NCBI RefSeq assembly: GCF_006351005.1
Contig: NZ_VENP01000031.1
Span: forward strand, 1-38,959
Reading direction: 5' to 3'
Length of the DNA: 38,959 nucleotides
Origin: Miniimonas arenae
Lineage (GTDB): Bacteria > Actinomycetota > Actinomycetes > Actinomycetales > Beutenbergiaceae
The notes beneath the pieces were generated by a model. It had not been told where the DNA came from. It searched no databases and worked only from the letters and a program-made list of their open reading frames with translations. How positions within the stretch are numbered: position 1 is the first letter of the stretch; every line of letters begins with the position of its first letter. Of the stretch, positions 1 through 10,220 are shown one piece after another. The position numbers and the translations under genes are program-made.

Positions 1-57
1 CGTCACCTTCACGGTGACGGCCCGCCGTCGTGCGTCGTGCGTCGTGCTGACGGCGGG
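1..57 (+). terminator. Two hairpins at the left edge, probable terminator of the upstream unit
   Basis: Two perfect inverted repeats are visible. The first is CGTCACC (1-7) with GGTGACG (13-19) around a 5-nt loop. The second is CCCGCCGTC (21-29) with GACGGCGGG (49-57); its loop holds three exact tandem copies of GTCGTGC (27-47). No U-tract follows, which is common in GC-rich actinobacteria. By inference this ends whatever lies to the left (rpoC is usual upstream of rpsL), but no upstream gene is visible. Confidence 0.5.
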
Positions 58-412
58 GGAGCGGTGGCCGGTGCGCGGAGGCGAGGTTCGCCGTCGGGCC
101 CTTTGCCGCCGCGGCGGGGGAGCGGTGGCGTCCGACTGGCGGGCGCACAGGGCGCCGCGGTTGACCTCGGGCGCGCTGGAGGGTAACCTCGTCTGCGGTG
201 CCCGCACGTTCGGGCCCTTTGCGTGCGCGTGACACCGGCTCATCACGGTTCCCCTCAGGGGTCGGAGCCCGGTCTCACTGAGTGGCTCTGCCACCGGCGC
301 TGCCTCGACCAGCCACGGCTGGGGACGAGTGTGCGCGCGGTGGCGTGCGCTCGATGCGAGGGCCGGTCCGTACGGCAGACCACGAAGTCACCCCTTCGAA
401 GACGGAGACGCA
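58..412 (+). other. Gene-free rpsL leader region with duplicated modules
   Basis: I see no gene here. The stretch holds the rpsL promoter (161-189) and a leader of roughly 217 nt. Two direct repeats stand out: an 18-mer CGGCGGGGGAGCGGTGGC at 51-68 and 112-129, and TCGGGCCCTTTGC at 94-106 and 210-222. Downstream of the promoter are small hairpins: TGCGG/CCGCA at 194-206 and CCAGC/GCTGG at 309-322. The leader may regulate the str operon, but no known element is recognised. Confidence 0.5.
161..189 (+). promoter_or_regulatory. Promoter of the str operon (rpsL)
   Basis: A -35 box TTGACC (161-166) and a -10 box TAACCT (184-189) are separated by exactly 17 bp, close to the housekeeping sigma consensus of actinobacteria. 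Transcription would start near 195, leaving a leader of about 217 nt before the rpsL GTG. Confidence 0.75.
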
Positions 413-787
413 GTGCCCACTATTCAGCAGCTGGTCCGCAAGGGCCGGACGGCGAAGGCCAGCAAGACCAAGACGCCGGCGCTCAAGGGTTCGCCCCAGC
501 GCCGCGGTGTCTGCACGCGCGTGTACACCACGACCCCGAAGAAGCCGAACTCCGCCCTCCGCAAGGTGGCGCGCGTGAAGCTCTCCTCGGGCATCGAGGT
601 CACGGCGTACATTCCCGGCGTCGGCCACAACCTCCAGGAGCACTCGATCGTGCTCGTGCGCGGCGGCCGTGTGAAGGACCTTCCCGGTGTCCGCTACAAG
701 ATCGTGCGTGGCGCACTCGACACGCAGGGCGTGCGCGGGCGTCAGCAGGCGCGCAGCCGTTACGGCGCCAAGAAGGAGAAGAAGTAA
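413..787 (+). CDS. rpsL: 30S ribosomal protein S12
   Basis: S12 lies at the decoding centre of the small subunit and takes part in tRNA selection. The 124-residue product has the usual family length and starts [11 protein letters not shown] after a GTG. GGAGA (404-408) precedes that start by 4 nt. The universally conserved segments [12 protein letters not shown] (residues 41-52) and [13 protein letters not shown] (82-94) are intact, including the lysines at which streptomycin-resistance changes usually occur, so the site looks wild type. First gene of the str operon; its TAA overlaps the rpsG ATG by one base. An in-frame start further upstream (329) lacks the conserved N-terminus and a ribosome site. 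Confidence 0.98.
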   Translation: MPTIQQLVRKGRTAKASKTKTPALKGSPQRRGVCTRVYTTTPKKPNSALRKVARVKLSSGIEVTAYIPGVGHNLQEHSIVLVRGGRVKDLPGVRYKIVRGALDTQGVRGRQQARSRYGAKKEKK

Positions 788-1257
788 TGCCTCGTAAGGG
801 TCCCGCTCCGAAGCGCCCCATCGTCATCGACCCGGTCTACGGCTCGCCGACGGTCACGCAGCTCGTCAACCGCGTCCTGCTCGACGGCAAGAAGTCCGTC
901 GCGGAGCGCATCGTCTACGACGCCCTCGAGGGTGTGCGCGAGAAGACGCAGGGTGACCCCGCCGTCGTGCTCAAGCGCGCGCTCGACAACGTCCGCCCGT
1001 CGCTCGAGGTCAAGTCCCGCCGCGTCGGTGGCTCGACCTACCAGGTGCCGATCGAGGTCCGTCCCGCCCGCGCGACCGCGCTCGCGATGCGCTGGCTCGT
1101 GGACTACTCGCGCCAGCGTCGCGAGAAGACCATGACCGAGCGCCTCATGAACGAGATCCTCGACGCCTCCAACGGCCTCGGTGCCGCGGTGAAGCGCCGC
1201 GAGGACGTGCACAAGATGGCCGAGTCGAACCGGGCCTTCGCGCACTACCGCTGGTGA
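787..1257 (+). CDS. rpsG: 30S ribosomal protein S7
   Basis: S7 nucleates assembly of the 30S head by binding the 3' major domain of 16S rRNA and lines the E site. The product is 156 residues, the standard bacterial length, beginning [10 protein letters not shown] and ending FAHYRW. The start is set by AAGGAG (773-778), 8 nt before the ATG, and by a TAATG overlap with the rpsL stop, which implies translational coupling. Conserved blocks include [18 protein letters not shown] near the N-terminus and [12 protein letters not shown] near residue 118. Second gene of the str operon; a 10-bp hairpin separates it from fusA. Confidence 0.98.
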   Translation: MPRKGPAPKRPIVIDPVYGSPTVTQLVNRVLLDGKKSVAERIVYDALEGVREKTQGDPAVVLKRALDNVRPSLEVKSRRVGGSTYQVPIEVRPARATALAMRWLVDYSRQRREKTMTERLMNEILDASNGLGAAVKRREDVHKMAESNRAFAHYRW

Positions 1258-1263
1258 TTCGGT

Positions 1264-1291
1264 GCCCGGCGCCTCCTCGGGGGCGCCGGGC
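1264..1291 (+). terminator. Hairpin between rpsG and fusA
   Basis: Perfect 10-bp stem GCCCGGCGCC (1264-1273) with GGCGCCGGGC (1282-1291) and an 8-nt loop; no U-tract. It begins 7 nt after the rpsG stop. It could attenuate transcription into fusA or protect the rpsL-rpsG 3' end. Function is inferred from position only. Confidence 0.5.
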
Positions 1292-1359
1292 CGCCGACCA
1301 CCCCTCCGGGCCGCTGCCGCGGCCACCCTCCCTGCTCGTCACGAAAGAAGAGAGCATCT

Positions 1360-3462
1360 GTGGCACTCGACGTGCTGACCGACCTGAACAAGGTCCGCAA
1401 CATCGGCATCATGGCGCACATCGACGCCGGCAAGACGACGACGACCGAGCGGATCCTGTACTACACCGGCCGTAACTACAAGATCGGCGAGACGCACGAC
1501 GGCGCCTCGACGACCGACTGGATGGAGCAGGAGAAGGAGCGCGGCATCACGATCACGTCGGCCGCCGTGACCTGCTTCTGGAACGACAACCAGATCAACA
1601 TCATCGACACGCCGGGTCACGTCGACTTCACGGTCGAGGTCGAGCGCTCGCTGCGCGTGCTCGACGGTGCCGTCGCCGTCTTCGACGGCAAGGAGGGTGT
1701 CGAGCCCCAGTCCGAGACCGTGTGGCGTCAGGCCGACAAGTACGACGTGCCGCGCATCTGCTTCGTCAACAAGATGGACAAGCTGGGCGCCGACTTCTAC
1801 TTCACCGTCGACACCATCGTCTCCCGCCTCGGCGCGAAGCCGCTGGTCATCCAGCTGCCGATCGGGTCCGAGAGCGACTTCGAGGGCGTCGTCGACCTGG
1901 TCGAGATGCGTGCGCTGCTCTGGCGCGGCGAGACCGCCATGGGTGCGAACTACACGGTCGAGGAGATCCCGGCCGACCTCCAGGCCAAGGCCGAGGAGTA
2001 CCGCGCCGCGCTCGTCGAGGCCGTCGCCGAGACGTCCGAGGACCTCATCGAGAAGTACCTCGGCGGCGAGGAGCTGACGGTCGCGGAGCTCAAGGCCGGC
2101 ATCCGCAAGCTCACGGTCTCCTCGCAGGCCTACCCGGTGCTGTGCGGTTCGGCGTTCAAGAACAAGGGCGTCCAGCCCATGCTCGACGCGGTGGTCGACT
2201 ACCTGCCGTCCCCGCTGGACGTGCCGGCCGTCGAGGGCCACGACGTGCGCGACGAGGAGAAGATCCTCGAGCGTCACCCGTCGGTCGACGACCCGTTCTC
2301 CGCGCTCGCGTTCAAGATCGCCGTGCACCCGTTCTTCGGCAAGCTCACGTTCGTGCGCATCTACTCCGGCTCGGTCACCCCGGGCCAGCAGGTGCTCAAC
2401 GCGACGAAGGGCAAGAAGGAGCGCGTGGGCAAGCTGTTCCAGATGCACGCGAACAAGGAGATCCCGATCGACAGCGCGACTGCCGGTCACATCTACGCGT
2501 TCATCGGGCTGAAGGACGTCACCACCGGTGACACGCTCTGCGACATCGCGAACCCGATCGTGCTCGAGTCCATGACGTTCCCGGACCCGGTCATCGAGGT
2601 CGCGATCGAGCCGAAGACGAAGGGTGACCAGGAGAAGCTCTCCGTGGCCATCCAGAAGCTGGCCGAGGAGGACCCGACGTTCCAGGTCCAGCTCGACCAG
2701 GACACCGGCCAGACCGTGATCAAGGGCATGGGCGAGCTCCACCTCGACATCCTCGTGGACCGCATGCGGCGCGAGTTCAAGGTCGAGGCGAACGTCGGCA
2801 AGCCGCAGGTCGCCTACCGCGAGACCATCCGCCGCAAGGTGGAGAAGGTCGACTACACGCACAAGAAGCAGACCGGTGGGTCCGGCCAGTTCGCCAAGGT
2901 CCAGGTGACCTTCGAGCCGCTGGACACGACCGACGGCCAGATGTACGAGTTCGTCAACGCCGTGACCGGTGGTCGCGTGCCGCGCGAGTACATCCCCAGC
3001 GTGGACGCCGGCATCCAGGACGCGCTGCAGGCCGGCGTGCTCGCGGGCTACCCGCTCGTCGGGGTCAAGGCGACGCTGATCGACGGCGCCTACCACGAGG
3101 TCGACTCCTCGGAGATGGCCTTCAAGATCGCCGGCTCGATGGTGCTCAAGGAGGGTGTCCGCAAGGCGGACCCCGTGCTCCTCGAGCCGCTCATGGACGT
3201 CGAGGTGCGCACGCCCGAGGAGTACATGGGTGACGTCATCGGCGATCTGAACTCCCGGCGTGGCCAGATCCAGTCGATGAGCGACGCGTCGGGCGTTAAG
3301 GTTGTCCGCGCACTGGTGCCGCTGTCGGAGCTGTTCGGCTACATCGGCGACCTGCGGTCGAAGACCCAGGGTCGCGCGGTGTACTCGATGCAGTTCGACA
3401 GCTACGCCGAGGTTCCTCGGAACGTCGCCGAGGAGATCATCAAGAAGACCCGGGGCGAGTAG
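1360..3462 (+). CDS. fusA: Elongation factor G
   Basis: EF-G is the GTPase that drives translocation and, with RRF, ribosome recycling. The 700-residue product has family length. The G domain shows G1 AHIDAGKT (19-26), G2 in the RGITITSAA switch, G3 DTPGH and G4 NKMD. Domains II to V follow and end in the conserved IIKKTRGE region. GTG start 1360 gives [20 protein letters not shown], matching the family N-terminus; the site upstream (GAAGAGAG, 1347-1354) is modest. Third gene of the str operon, 102 nt after rpsG across a hairpin. It is a standard EF-G, with none of the features of a tetracycline-resistance paralogue. Confidence 0.98.
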   Translation: MALDVLTDLNKVRNIGIMAHIDAGKTTTTERILYYTGRNYKIGETHDGASTTDWMEQEKERGITITSAAVTCFWNDNQINIIDTPGHVDFTVEVERSLRVLDGAVAVFDGKEGVEPQSETVWRQADKYDVPRICFVNKMDKLGADFYFTVDTIVSRLGAKPLVIQLPIGSESDFEGVVDLVEMRALLWRGETAMGANYTVEEIPADLQAKAEEYRAALVEAVAETSEDLIEKYLGGEELTVAELKAGIRKLTVSSQAYPVLCGSAFKNKGVQPMLDAVVDYLPSPLDVPAVEGHDVRDEEKILERHPSVDDPFSALAFKIAVHPFFGKLTFVRIYSGSVTPGQQVLNATKGKKERVGKLFQMHANKEIPIDSATAGHIYAFIGLKDVTTGDTLCDIANPIVLESMTFPDPVIEVAIEPKTKGDQEKLSVAIQKLAEEDPTFQVQLDQDTGQTVIKGMGELHLDILVDRMRREFKVEANVGKPQVAYRETIRRKVEKVDYTHKKQTGGSGQFAKVQVTFEPLDTTDGQMYEFVNAVTGGRVPREYIPSVDAGIQDALQAGVLAGYPLVGVKATLIDGAYHEVDSSEMAFKIAGSMVLKEGVRKADPVLLEPLMDVEVRTPEEYMGDVIGDLNSRRGQIQSMSDASGVKVVRALVPLSELFGYIGDLRSKTQGRAVYSMQFDSYAEVPRNVAEEIIKKTRGE

Positions 3463-3568
3463 TCCCACGGGGCGTCAGCTCCACCCGATTCACCAACCGA
3501 CCCGTAGGGACACCGCCAGCAGGACACCTGCCCGGTGAAGCAACTACCCGAGTTCCAGGAGGAACGAA

Positions 3569-4759
3569 GTGGCGAAGGCCAAGTTCGAGCGGACCAAGCC
3601 GCACGTCAACATCGGCACGATCGGTCACGTCGACCACGGCAAGACGACGCTGACCGCTGCCATCTCCAAGGTCCTGCACGACAAGTTCCCGGACCTGAAC
3701 CCCTTCACGCCTTTCGACGAGATCGACAAGGCGCCCGAGGAGAAGCAGCGCGGCATCACGATCAACATCGCGCACGTGGAGTACCAGACGGCCGCGCGGC
3801 ACTACGCGCACGTCGACGCTCCCGGTCACGCCGACTACATCAAGAACATGATCACCGGTGCGGCGCAGATGGACGGCGCCATCCTGGTGGTCGCGGCGAC
3901 CGACGGCCCGATGGCCCAGACGCGTGAGCACGTGCTGCTCGCCAAGCAGGTCGGCGTGCCGTACCTGCTCGTCGCGCTCAACAAGTCCGACATGGTCGAC
4001 GACGAGGAGATCCTCGAGCTCGTCGAGATGGAGGTCCGTGAGCTGCTGTCCGCGCAGGGCTTCGACGGCGACAACGCGCCGGTCGTGCGCGTCTCCGGCC
4101 TCAAGGCCCTCGAGGGTGACCCGGAGTGGGTCAAGACCGTCGAGGAGCTCATGGACGCCGTGGACGAGAACGTCCCGGAGCCCGTGCGTGACATGGACAA
4201 GCCGTTCCTCATGCCGATCGAGGACGTCTTCACCATCACCGGCCGCGGCACCGTCGTGACCGGCAAGGTCGAGCGCGGCAAGCTGCCGATCAACTCCGAG
4301 GTCGAGATCGTGGGTCTGCGTTCCCCGCAGAAGACCACTGTCACCGGCATCGAGATGTTCCACAAGCAGATGGACGAGGCGTGGGCCGGCGAGAACTGCG
4401 GTCTGCTCCTGCGCGGCACCAAGCGTGACGACGTCGAGCGCGGCCAGGTCGTCGTGAAGCCCGGCTCGGTCACCCCGCACACGCAGTTCGTGGGCCAGGC
4501 CTACATCCTGAAGAAGGAGGAGGGCGGCCGCCACAACCCCTTCTACACGAACTACCGTCCGCAGTTCTACATCCGCACCACCGACGTCACCGGCGTCATC
4601 TCGCTGCCCGAGGGCACCGAGATGGTCCTGCCCGGCGACACCACCGAGATGACGGTCGAGCTCATCCAGCCGATCGCCCTCGAGGAGGGCCAGGGCTTCG
4701 CCATTCGCGAGGGTGGCCGCACGGTCGGTTCGGGCACGGTCACCAAGATCCTCAAGTGA
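3569..4759 (+). CDS. tuf: Elongation factor Tu
   Basis: EF-Tu carries aminoacyl-tRNA to the ribosomal A site as a GTP complex. The 396-residue product has G1 GHVDHGKT (19-26), G3 DAPGH (83-87, with the catalytic His87), G4 NKSD (138-141), then the two beta-barrel domains ending [13 protein letters not shown] instead of DCPGH is normal for actinobacteria. An ideal AGGAGG (3557-3562) lies 6 nt before the GTG. Last gene of the str operon. The 106-nt gap after fusA contains no promoter I can defend, and a 17-bp terminator follows. This is the only tuf copy in the window. Confidence 0.98.
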   Translation: MAKAKFERTKPHVNIGTIGHVDHGKTTLTAAISKVLHDKFPDLNPFTPFDEIDKAPEEKQRGITINIAHVEYQTAARHYAHVDAPGHADYIKNMITGAAQMDGAILVVAATDGPMAQTREHVLLAKQVGVPYLLVALNKSDMVDDEEILELVEMEVRELLSAQGFDGDNAPVVRVSGLKALEGDPEWVKTVEELMDAVDENVPEPVRDMDKPFLMPIEDVFTITGRGTVVTGKVERGKLPINSEVEIVGLRSPQKTTVTGIEMFHKQMDEAWAGENCGLLLRGTKRDDVERGQVVVKPGSVTPHTQFVGQAYILKKEEGGRHNPFYTNYRPQFYIRTTDVTGVISLPEGTEMVLPGDTTEMTVELIQPIALEEGQGFAIREGGRTVGSGTVTKILK

Positions 4760-4807
4760 CCCCGACCCCCGCGAGGGGGTGTGCGGCGCACTGAGCGTCG
4801 CGACCGG

Positions 4808-4845
4808 GCGAGGGCCCGGCGGCACGACTGCCGCCGGGCCCTCGC
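4808..4845 (+). terminator. Strong terminator of the str operon after tuf
   Basis: Perfect 17-bp stem GCGAGGGCCCGGCGGCA (4808-4824) with its complement (4829-4845) around a CGAC tetraloop, 48 nt after the tuf stop. No U-tract follows. A second copy of the descending sequence GGGCCCTCGCGCCG occurs at 4870-4883 and could compete for the ascending arm. Confidence 0.85.
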
Positions 4846-5257
4846 GCCGTGTCGGGCCGGCCCTGCGGGGGGCCCTCGCGCCGGGGCGTGGTCGATCTCA
4901 CCCCTGCGAGGCGGCGCACGGTCGGCCGCTGGCCCGTCCCGAGTGGCGCGATCCCGGGGGATGTGGCAGACTGTCCAGGTTGCCTCGTGGGAACGAGGCT
5001 CGTGCGTGCGCGCTGGGCACCGCGACGAGCGGCTCGACAGAGTCGGTCGGAGCAGTCCGCGCGGTGCGCTCGGGTCTCGACCCGGCAGCCATCGCGGTTC
5101 TCGGCCCCCGGGCCGACGGGCCACAGACCCCGACTCGAGTACCGACTCGCTGCGCGAGTGCGCGGCGCTGGGGTAGGTCGCAACGGCGACACGCCCGAGC
5201 GCGGGGGTCGGTCAAGCAGTTCAACGAGCGGTAACGACGAGAGAGAGTCAGACAGCC
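4846..5257 (+). other. Gene-free S10-operon leader, rich in hairpins
   Basis: I see no gene here. A weak promoter candidate ends at 4972. The following 285 nt contain a series of perfect small hairpins: GCCTCGT/ACGAGGC with a GGGA (GNRA) loop (4982-4999), CGGGT/ACCCG (5071-5084), TCGGCCC/GGGCCGA (5101-5116), ACTCGC/GCGAGT (5145-5159), GTCGC/GCGAC (5177-5190) and CCCG/CGGG (5194-5205). Only purine runs (GAGAGAG) near 5240 stand in for a ribosome site. In E. coli this leader is where L4 regulates; the actinobacterial counterpart is inferred. Confidence 0.5.
4944..4972 (+). promoter_or_regulatory. Possible S10-operon promoter
   Basis: CAGACT (4967-4972) resembles the actinobacterial -10 box. 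A poor TGGCGC (4944-4949) lies 17 bp upstream. Start of transcription would fall near 4979, just before the GNRA-capped hairpin at 4982. The call rests mainly on position and the -10 box. Confidence 0.35.
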
Positions 5258-5566
5258 ATGGCGGGACAGAAGATCCGCATCCGGCTCAAGTCCTACGACC
5301 ACGAGGTCATCGACAGCTCGGCGCGCAAGATCGTCGACACGGTGACCCGGGCCGGTGCGACGGTGGTGGGCCCGGTGCCGCTGCCGACCGAGAAGAACGT
5401 GTTCTGCGTGATCCGTTCTCCGCACAAGTACAAGGACAGCCGCGACCACTTCGAGATGCGCACCCACAAGCGCCTCATCGACATCATCGACCCGACGCCC
5501 AAGGCCGTCGACTCGCTCATGCGTCTCGACCTGCCGGCCGACGTCAACATCGAGATCAAGCTGTAG
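5258..5566 (+). CDS. rpsJ: 30S ribosomal protein S10
   Basis: S10 sits in the 30S head; in many bacteria the same protein (NusE) joins transcription antitermination complexes. The 102-residue product [15 protein letters not shown]...VNIEIKL matches the family over its whole length, including the PLPTEK and RTHKRLIDI segments. ATG 5258 is the first plausible start; the ribosome site is weak (GAGAGAG region, 5238-5250). It opens the S10 operon after a structured leader of about 280 nt, with rplC starting 11 nt after its stop. Confidence 0.98.
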
Positions 5567-5577
5567 AGGTTCCGATC

Positions 5578-6240
5578 ATGACTTCCACCACTTCCGCCGC
5601 GTCCGCCGTGACGGCGCTGCTCGGGACGAAGCTCGGGATGACCCAGGTCTGGGACGGTGCCGGCAAGCTCGTGCCCGTCACCGTCGTCCAGGTCGGGACC
5701 AACGTCGTCTCGGCCGTGCGCACGCCGGAGACGGACGGGTACTCCGCCGTCCAGCTGGCCTTCGGCCAGATCGACCCGCGCAAGGTCACCCAGCCCGTCA
5801 AGGGCCACTTTGCCAAGGCCGGCCTCACGCCGCGTCGCCACGTCGCGGAGGTCCGCACGGCGGACGCCGCCGACTTCGCCCCCGGTCAGGAGCTGACCGC
5901 CGAGGTGTTCGAGGCCGGCGCGCGCGTCGACGTCATCGGCACCACGAAGGGCAAGGGCACCGCCGGCGTCATGAAGCGCCACGGCTTCTCCGGTGTCGGC
6001 GCCTCGCACGGTGCGCACCGCAACCACCGCAAGCCGGGCTCGATCGGTGGCGCCTCCACGCCGTCGCGCGTGTTCCGTGGCCTTCGGATGGCCGGTCGGA
6101 TGGGCAACGCCCGCAAGACCGTCCACAACCTCACGATCCACTCCGTCGACGCGGCGGCCGGTCTGCTGCTGGTCGCGGGCTCGGTGCCCGGCGCCAAGGG
6201 CTCGCTCGTCGTCGTCCGCTCCGCAGTGAAGGGAGCCTGA
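5578..6240 (+). CDS. rplC: 50S ribosomal protein L3
   Basis: L3 binds near the 3' end of 23S rRNA and reaches the peptidyl-transferase centre. The 220-residue product has the conserved [13 protein letters not shown] start (after a 13-residue Ser/Thr/Ala-rich N-tail) and the glycine- and histidine-rich loop [27 protein letters not shown] in pieces around residues 131-157. ATG 5578 is preceded by AGAGG in the short gap after rpsJ. Standard S10-operon position before rplD, which starts one base after its stop. Confidence 0.97.
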   Translation: MTSTTSAASAVTALLGTKLGMTQVWDGAGKLVPVTVVQVGTNVVSAVRTPETDGYSAVQLAFGQIDPRKVTQPVKGHFAKAGLTPRRHVAEVRTADAADFAPGQELTAEVFEAGARVDVIGTTKGKGTAGVMKRHGFSGVGASHGAHRNHRKPGSIGGASTPSRVFRGLRMAGRMGNARKTVHNLTIHSVDAAAGLLLVAGSVPGAKGSLVVVRSAVKGA

Positions 6241-6241
6241 G

Positions 6242-6895
6242 ATGACCACCATCGACGTCATCGACGCCGGGGGCGCGAAGTCCGGCACGGCCGAGCTGCC
6301 CGCCGAGGTGTTCGACGTGACGACCAACGTCCCGCTGATCCACCAGGTCGTCGTCGCCCAGCTCGCTGCGGCGCGCCAGGGCACGCACAAGACCAAGACG
6401 CGCGGCGAGGTTCGCGGCGGCGGCAAGAAGCCCTACAAGCAGAAGGGCACCGGCCGCGCCCGTCAGGGCTCGACCCGCGCTCCTCAGTTCGCCGGCGGTG
6501 GCGTCGTGCACGGTCCCGTGCCGCGCGACTACAGCCAGCGCACCCCCAAGAAGATGAAGGCCGCCGCCCTGCGGGGCGCGCTCTCGGATCGCGCTCGCGC
6601 GGGCCGCGTGCACGTGGTCTCCGGCTTCGTGACCGACGTCGCGTCCACCAAGGACGCGCTGGCCACGCTCCGCTCCGCGACCGCCTCGGCGCGCGTCCTC
6701 ACGGTCGTGTCGCGCGGGGAGGACCTCGCCTGGCTGAGCCTGCGCAACGCCCCCGAGGTGCACCTCATCACGCCCGACCAGCTGAACACCTACGACGTCC
6801 TCGTCAACGACGACGTCGTGTTCACCTCGGCCGCGCTCGAGGCGTTCCTCGCGAACGCCGGGGGCCCCGCTGACGTGAAGGAGGACGCCAAGTGA
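6242..6895 (+). CDS. rplD: 50S ribosomal protein L4
   Basis: L4 is an early-assembly protein whose long loop lines the peptide exit tunnel. The 217-residue product contains the tunnel-loop segment [19 protein letters not shown] (around residues 59-77) and the conserved [10 protein letters not shown]. In E. coli L4 also represses its own operon; whether that holds here is unknown, though the rpsJ leader is structured. GAAGGGAG before the start and a 1-nt gap to rplC indicate tight coupling. Its TGA overlaps the rplW GTG. Confidence 0.97.
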   Translation: MTTIDVIDAGGAKSGTAELPAEVFDVTTNVPLIHQVVVAQLAAARQGTHKTKTRGEVRGGGKKPYKQKGTGRARQGSTRAPQFAGGGVVHGPVPRDYSQRTPKKMKAAALRGALSDRARAGRVHVVSGFVTDVASTKDALATLRSATASARVLTVVSRGEDLAWLSLRNAPEVHLITPDQLNTYDVLVNDDVVFTSAALEAFLANAGGPADVKEDAK

Positions 6896-7194
6896 GCGCC
6901 ACCGTCGGGAAGGACCCCCGCGACATCCTGCTCGCGCCGGTCGTGTCCGAGAAGAGCTACGGCCTGCTCGACGCGGGCAAGTACACGTTCCTCGTCCACC
7001 CGGACGCCAACAAGACCGAGATCAAGATCGCGGTCGAGCAGGTGTTCGGCGTGAAGGTCGCCGACGTCAACACGATGAACCGACCGGGCAAGACCCGTCG
7101 GACGCGTAACGGCCTCGGCAAGCGCAAGGACACCAAGCGCGCGATCGTCACGCTGCGCGAGGGCTCGATCGACATCTTCGGCACCGGCGCCTGA
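6892..7194 (+). CDS. rplW: 50S ribosomal protein L23
   Basis: L23 lies at the tunnel exit and is the docking site for trigger factor and SRP. The product is 100 residues, with the family motifs [12 protein letters not shown] and [20 protein letters not shown] split over the middle. GTG 6892 overlaps the rplD stop (GTGA) and has AAGGAGG (6878-6884) 7 nt upstream, so the start is well fixed. It lies between rplD and rplB in the usual order. Confidence 0.97.
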   Translation: MSATVGKDPRDILLAPVVSEKSYGLLDAGKYTFLVHPDANKTEIKIAVEQVFGVKVADVNTMNRPGKTRRTRNGLGKRKDTKRAIVTLREGSIDIFGTGA

Positions 7195-7226
7195 GCCCCC
7201 GGCCGAGGAAGAAGGACTGCTGAGTC

Positions 7227-8063
<837 letters not shown>

Positions 8064-8078
8064 TAGGGAGTACGGAGC

Positions 8079-8360
8079 ATGCCTCGCAGCCTGAAGAAGG
8101 GCCCGTTCGTCGACGGCCACCTGCAGAAGAAGGTGGACGTGCAGAACGAGAAGGGCACGAAGAACGTCATCAAGACGTGGTCGCGCCGCTCGATGATCAC
8201 GCCGGACTTCCTCGGCCACACGTTCGCGGTGCACGACGGCCGCAAGCACGTCCCGGTCTTCGTGACCGAGTCGATGGTCGGGCACAAGCTCGGTGAGTTC
8301 GCCCCGACGCGTACCTACCGTGGACACGACAAGGACGACCGGAAGGCGCGCCGCCGCTGA
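8079..8360 (+). CDS. rpsS: 30S ribosomal protein S19
   Basis: S19 forms a complex with S13 in the 30S head and contacts the large subunit. The 93-residue product [15 protein letters not shown]...[10 protein letters not shown] has the universal motifs GPFVD, TWSRRS and [18 protein letters not shown] (8065-8070) lies 8 nt before ATG 8079. It follows rplB and precedes rplV by 49 nt in a canonical arrangement. Confidence 0.98.
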   Translation: MPRSLKKGPFVDGHLQKKVDVQNEKGTKNVIKTWSRRSMITPDFLGHTFAVHDGRKHVPVFVTESMVGHKLGEFAPTRTYRGHDKDDRKARRR

Positions 8361-8409
8361 CCTCGGTCAGCACGCGGAGCCCTGACGGCCAGAGAAGAAG
8401 GACAGACAC

Positions 8410-8769
8410 ATGGAAGCCAAGGCGCAGGCGCGGTACGTCCGCGTCACGCCCCAGAAGGCTCGCCGCGTCGTGGACACCATCCGTGGCAAGCGAGCCGAGG
8501 AGGCCGTGGCCCAGCTCGGGTTCGCCCCGCAGGCGGTGGCGGTCGACGTGCGCAAGCTCGTCTCGAGCGCGATCGCGAACGCTCGCGTGAAGGCCGATGC
8601 CGCCAGCGAGCGGTTCGACCCGAGCGAGCTCGTCATCGCGGAGGCGTTCGTCGACGAGGGCCCGACCCTGAAGCGGATCCGTCCGCGCGCTCAGGGTCGT
8701 GCCAACCGCGTCCTCAAGCGCACCAGCCACATCACGGTGATCGTGGCGTCGAAGGAAGGGGCTCGCTGA
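8410..8769 (+). CDS. rplV: 50S ribosomal protein L22
   Basis: L22 reaches from the subunit surface into the peptide exit tunnel through a beta hairpin. The 119-residue product starts [22 protein letters not shown] and carries the hairpin region [21 protein letters not shown] in two runs near residues 84-104; changes there are associated with macrolide resistance in other species, but nothing unusual is seen. AAGAAGGA precedes the start. TGA overlaps the rpsC ATG (TGATG). Confidence 0.97.
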   Translation: MEAKAQARYVRVTPQKARRVVDTIRGKRAEEAVAQLGFAPQAVAVDVRKLVSSAIANARVKADAASERFDPSELVIAEAFVDEGPTLKRIRPRAQGRANRVLKRTSHITVIVASKEGAR

Positions 8770-9545
8770 TGGGTCAGAAGGTCAACCCGCTCGGGTTCCG
8801 GCTCGGCATCACCACCGAGCACCGCTCCAAGTGGTTCGCGGACTCGACCAAGCCGGGTCAGCGCTACCGCGACTTCGTGCGCGAGGACGTGCAGATCCGC
8901 AAGCTCCTGACCACCGGTCTCGAGCGCGCCGGCATCGCCAAGGTGCAGATCGAGCGCACGCGTGACCGCGTGTCCGTGACGCTCTACACCGCGCGTCCTG
9001 GCATCGTCATCGGTCGCCGTGGCGCCGAGGCCGAGCGTCTGCGCGGTGAGCTGGAGAAGCTCACCGGCAAGCAGGTCACGCTCAACATCCTCGAGGCCAC
9101 CAACCCCGAGCTCAACGCCCAGCTCGTCGCGCAGGGCATCGCCGAGCAGCTCGCCAGCCGTGTCGCGTTCCGTCGCGCCATGCGCAAGGGCATCCAGTCC
9201 GCGCAGCGCGCGGGTGCCAAGGGCATCCGGGTGCAGTGCGCGGGCCGTCTCGGCGGCGCCGAGATGAGCCGCAAGGAGTTCTACCGCGAGGGTCGCGTCC
9301 CGCTGCACACGCTGCGCGCGAACATCGACTACGGCTTCTTCGAGGCTCGTACCACCTTCGGCCGCATCGGCGTGAAGGTGTGGATCTACAAGGGCGACCA
9401 GACGGAGCGCGAGTACGCGGCCGAGCAGGCCGGTCAGGCTCCCCGTCCGCGGCGCGGTTCCGACCGCCCGCGTGGCCGTCGCGACGAGGCCCAGGCGGCT
9501 CCGGCCGCTGCGGAGGCCTCGGCAGGCACCGGAACGGAGGGCTGA
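8769..9545 (+). CDS. rpsC: 30S ribosomal protein S3
   Basis: S3 guards the mRNA entry tunnel and has helicase activity with S4 and S5. The 258-residue product starts [14 protein letters not shown]. It has the KH domain with [17 protein letters not shown] (about 81-97) and the C-terminal domain with [21 protein letters not shown] in two blocks. The last 35 or so residues are a Pro/Arg/Ala-rich tail ([14 protein letters not shown]), a low-complexity extension typical of actinobacterial S3. ATG 8769 overlaps the rplV stop by one base. Confidence 0.98.
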   Translation: MGQKVNPLGFRLGITTEHRSKWFADSTKPGQRYRDFVREDVQIRKLLTTGLERAGIAKVQIERTRDRVSVTLYTARPGIVIGRRGAEAERLRGELEKLTGKQVTLNILEATNPELNAQLVAQGIAEQLASRVAFRRAMRKGIQSAQRAGAKGIRVQCAGRLGGAEMSRKEFYREGRVPLHTLRANIDYGFFEARTTFGRIGVKVWIYKGDQTEREYAAEQAGQAPRPRRGSDRPRGRRDEAQAAPAAAEASAGTGTEG

Positions 9546-9550
9546 GCACC

Positions 9551-9970
9551 ATGCTTATCCCACGGCGGACCAAGCACCGCAAGCAGCACCACCCCCGTCG
9601 CACGGGGGCCGCCACGGGCGGCACCGCGATCTCGTTCGGCGACTTCGGCATCCAGGCCGTCGAGGGCGGGTACCTCACGAACCGCCAGATCGAGGCGGCT
9701 CGTATCGCGATGACCCGTCACATCAAGCGTGGCGGAAAGGTGTGGATCAACGTCTACCCCGACCGCCCGCTCACCAAGAAGCCGGCCGAGACCCGCATGG
9801 GTTCCGGCAAGGGCTCCGTGGAGTGGTGGATCGCCAACATCAAGCCCGGCCGGATGCTGTTCGAGCTCGCCGGCGTTCCTGAGCCGCTGGCTCGCGAGGC
9901 CATGCGCCGCGCCCAGCACAAGCTCCCGATGAAGACCCGCTTCGTGCGGCGCGAGGGTGGTGACCTGTGA
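9551..9970 (+). CDS. rplP: 50S ribosomal protein L16
   Basis: L16 shapes the A-site side of the large subunit and helps position aminoacyl-tRNA. The 139-residue product [14 protein letters not shown]...FVRREGGDL is full length, with the conserved [15 protein letters not shown] and [13 protein letters not shown] blocks. ATG 9551 begins 6 nt after the rpsC stop; CGGAGGG at the end of rpsC serves as the ribosome site. Longer in-frame upstream sequence lies inside rpsC and lacks family similarity. Confidence 0.97.
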   Translation: MLIPRRTKHRKQHHPRRTGAATGGTAISFGDFGIQAVEGGYLTNRQIEAARIAMTRHIKRGGKVWINVYPDRPLTKKPAETRMGSGKGSVEWWIANIKPGRMLFELAGVPEPLAREAMRRAQHKLPMKTRFVRREGGDL

Positions 9971-10209
9971 TGGCAGTGGGTTCGAAGGACCTGCAGGCAT
10001 CCGAGCTGGACGGCATGGACGACGAGCGTCTCGTCGCCGAGCTCCGCAAGGCCAAGGACGAGCTCTTCCACCTCCGGTTCGCCTCGGCGACCGGTCAGCT
10101 GGAGAGCCACGGCCGGCTCAAGGAGGTCCGTCGCGACATCGCCCGGATCTACACGATCCTGCGCGAGCGTGAGCTCGGCATCCGTACCGCTCCGACGAGC
10201 GTGAAGTGA
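9970..10209 (+). CDS. rpmC: 50S ribosomal protein L29
   Basis: L29 lies beside L23 at the tunnel exit. The 79-residue product [25 protein letters not shown]... has the family core [14 protein letters not shown] and [10 protein letters not shown]. Two starts compete: GTG 9967 (overlapping the rplP stop as GTGA) and ATG 9970 (TGATG). I chose the ATG because MAVGS matches actinobacterial relatives; the difference is one residue. Tightly coupled to rplP and rpsQ. Confidence 0.95.
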   Translation: MAVGSKDLQASELDGMDDERLVAELRKAKDELFHLRFASATGQLESHGRLKEVRRDIARIYTILRERELGIRTAPTSVK

Positions 10210-10220
10210 GCGAGGAAGCA

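Noticed and set aside
1339-3468. A long open frame antisense to fusA, and similar long frames antisense to tuf, secY and glmS
   Set aside because: They follow from the codon bias of GC-rich genes. The proteins are low-complexity Arg/Leu/Asp/Val-rich with no family likeness.
3815-3835. DAPGH instead of DCPGH in EF-Tu as a novel substitution
   Set aside because: This form is usual in actinobacterial EF-Tu, and the catalytic His is present.
4870-4883. Second copy of the tuf terminator's descending arm as an attenuation switch
   Set aside because: The 17-bp hairpin is far more stable than the alternative pairing, and such GC-rich repeats are common here.
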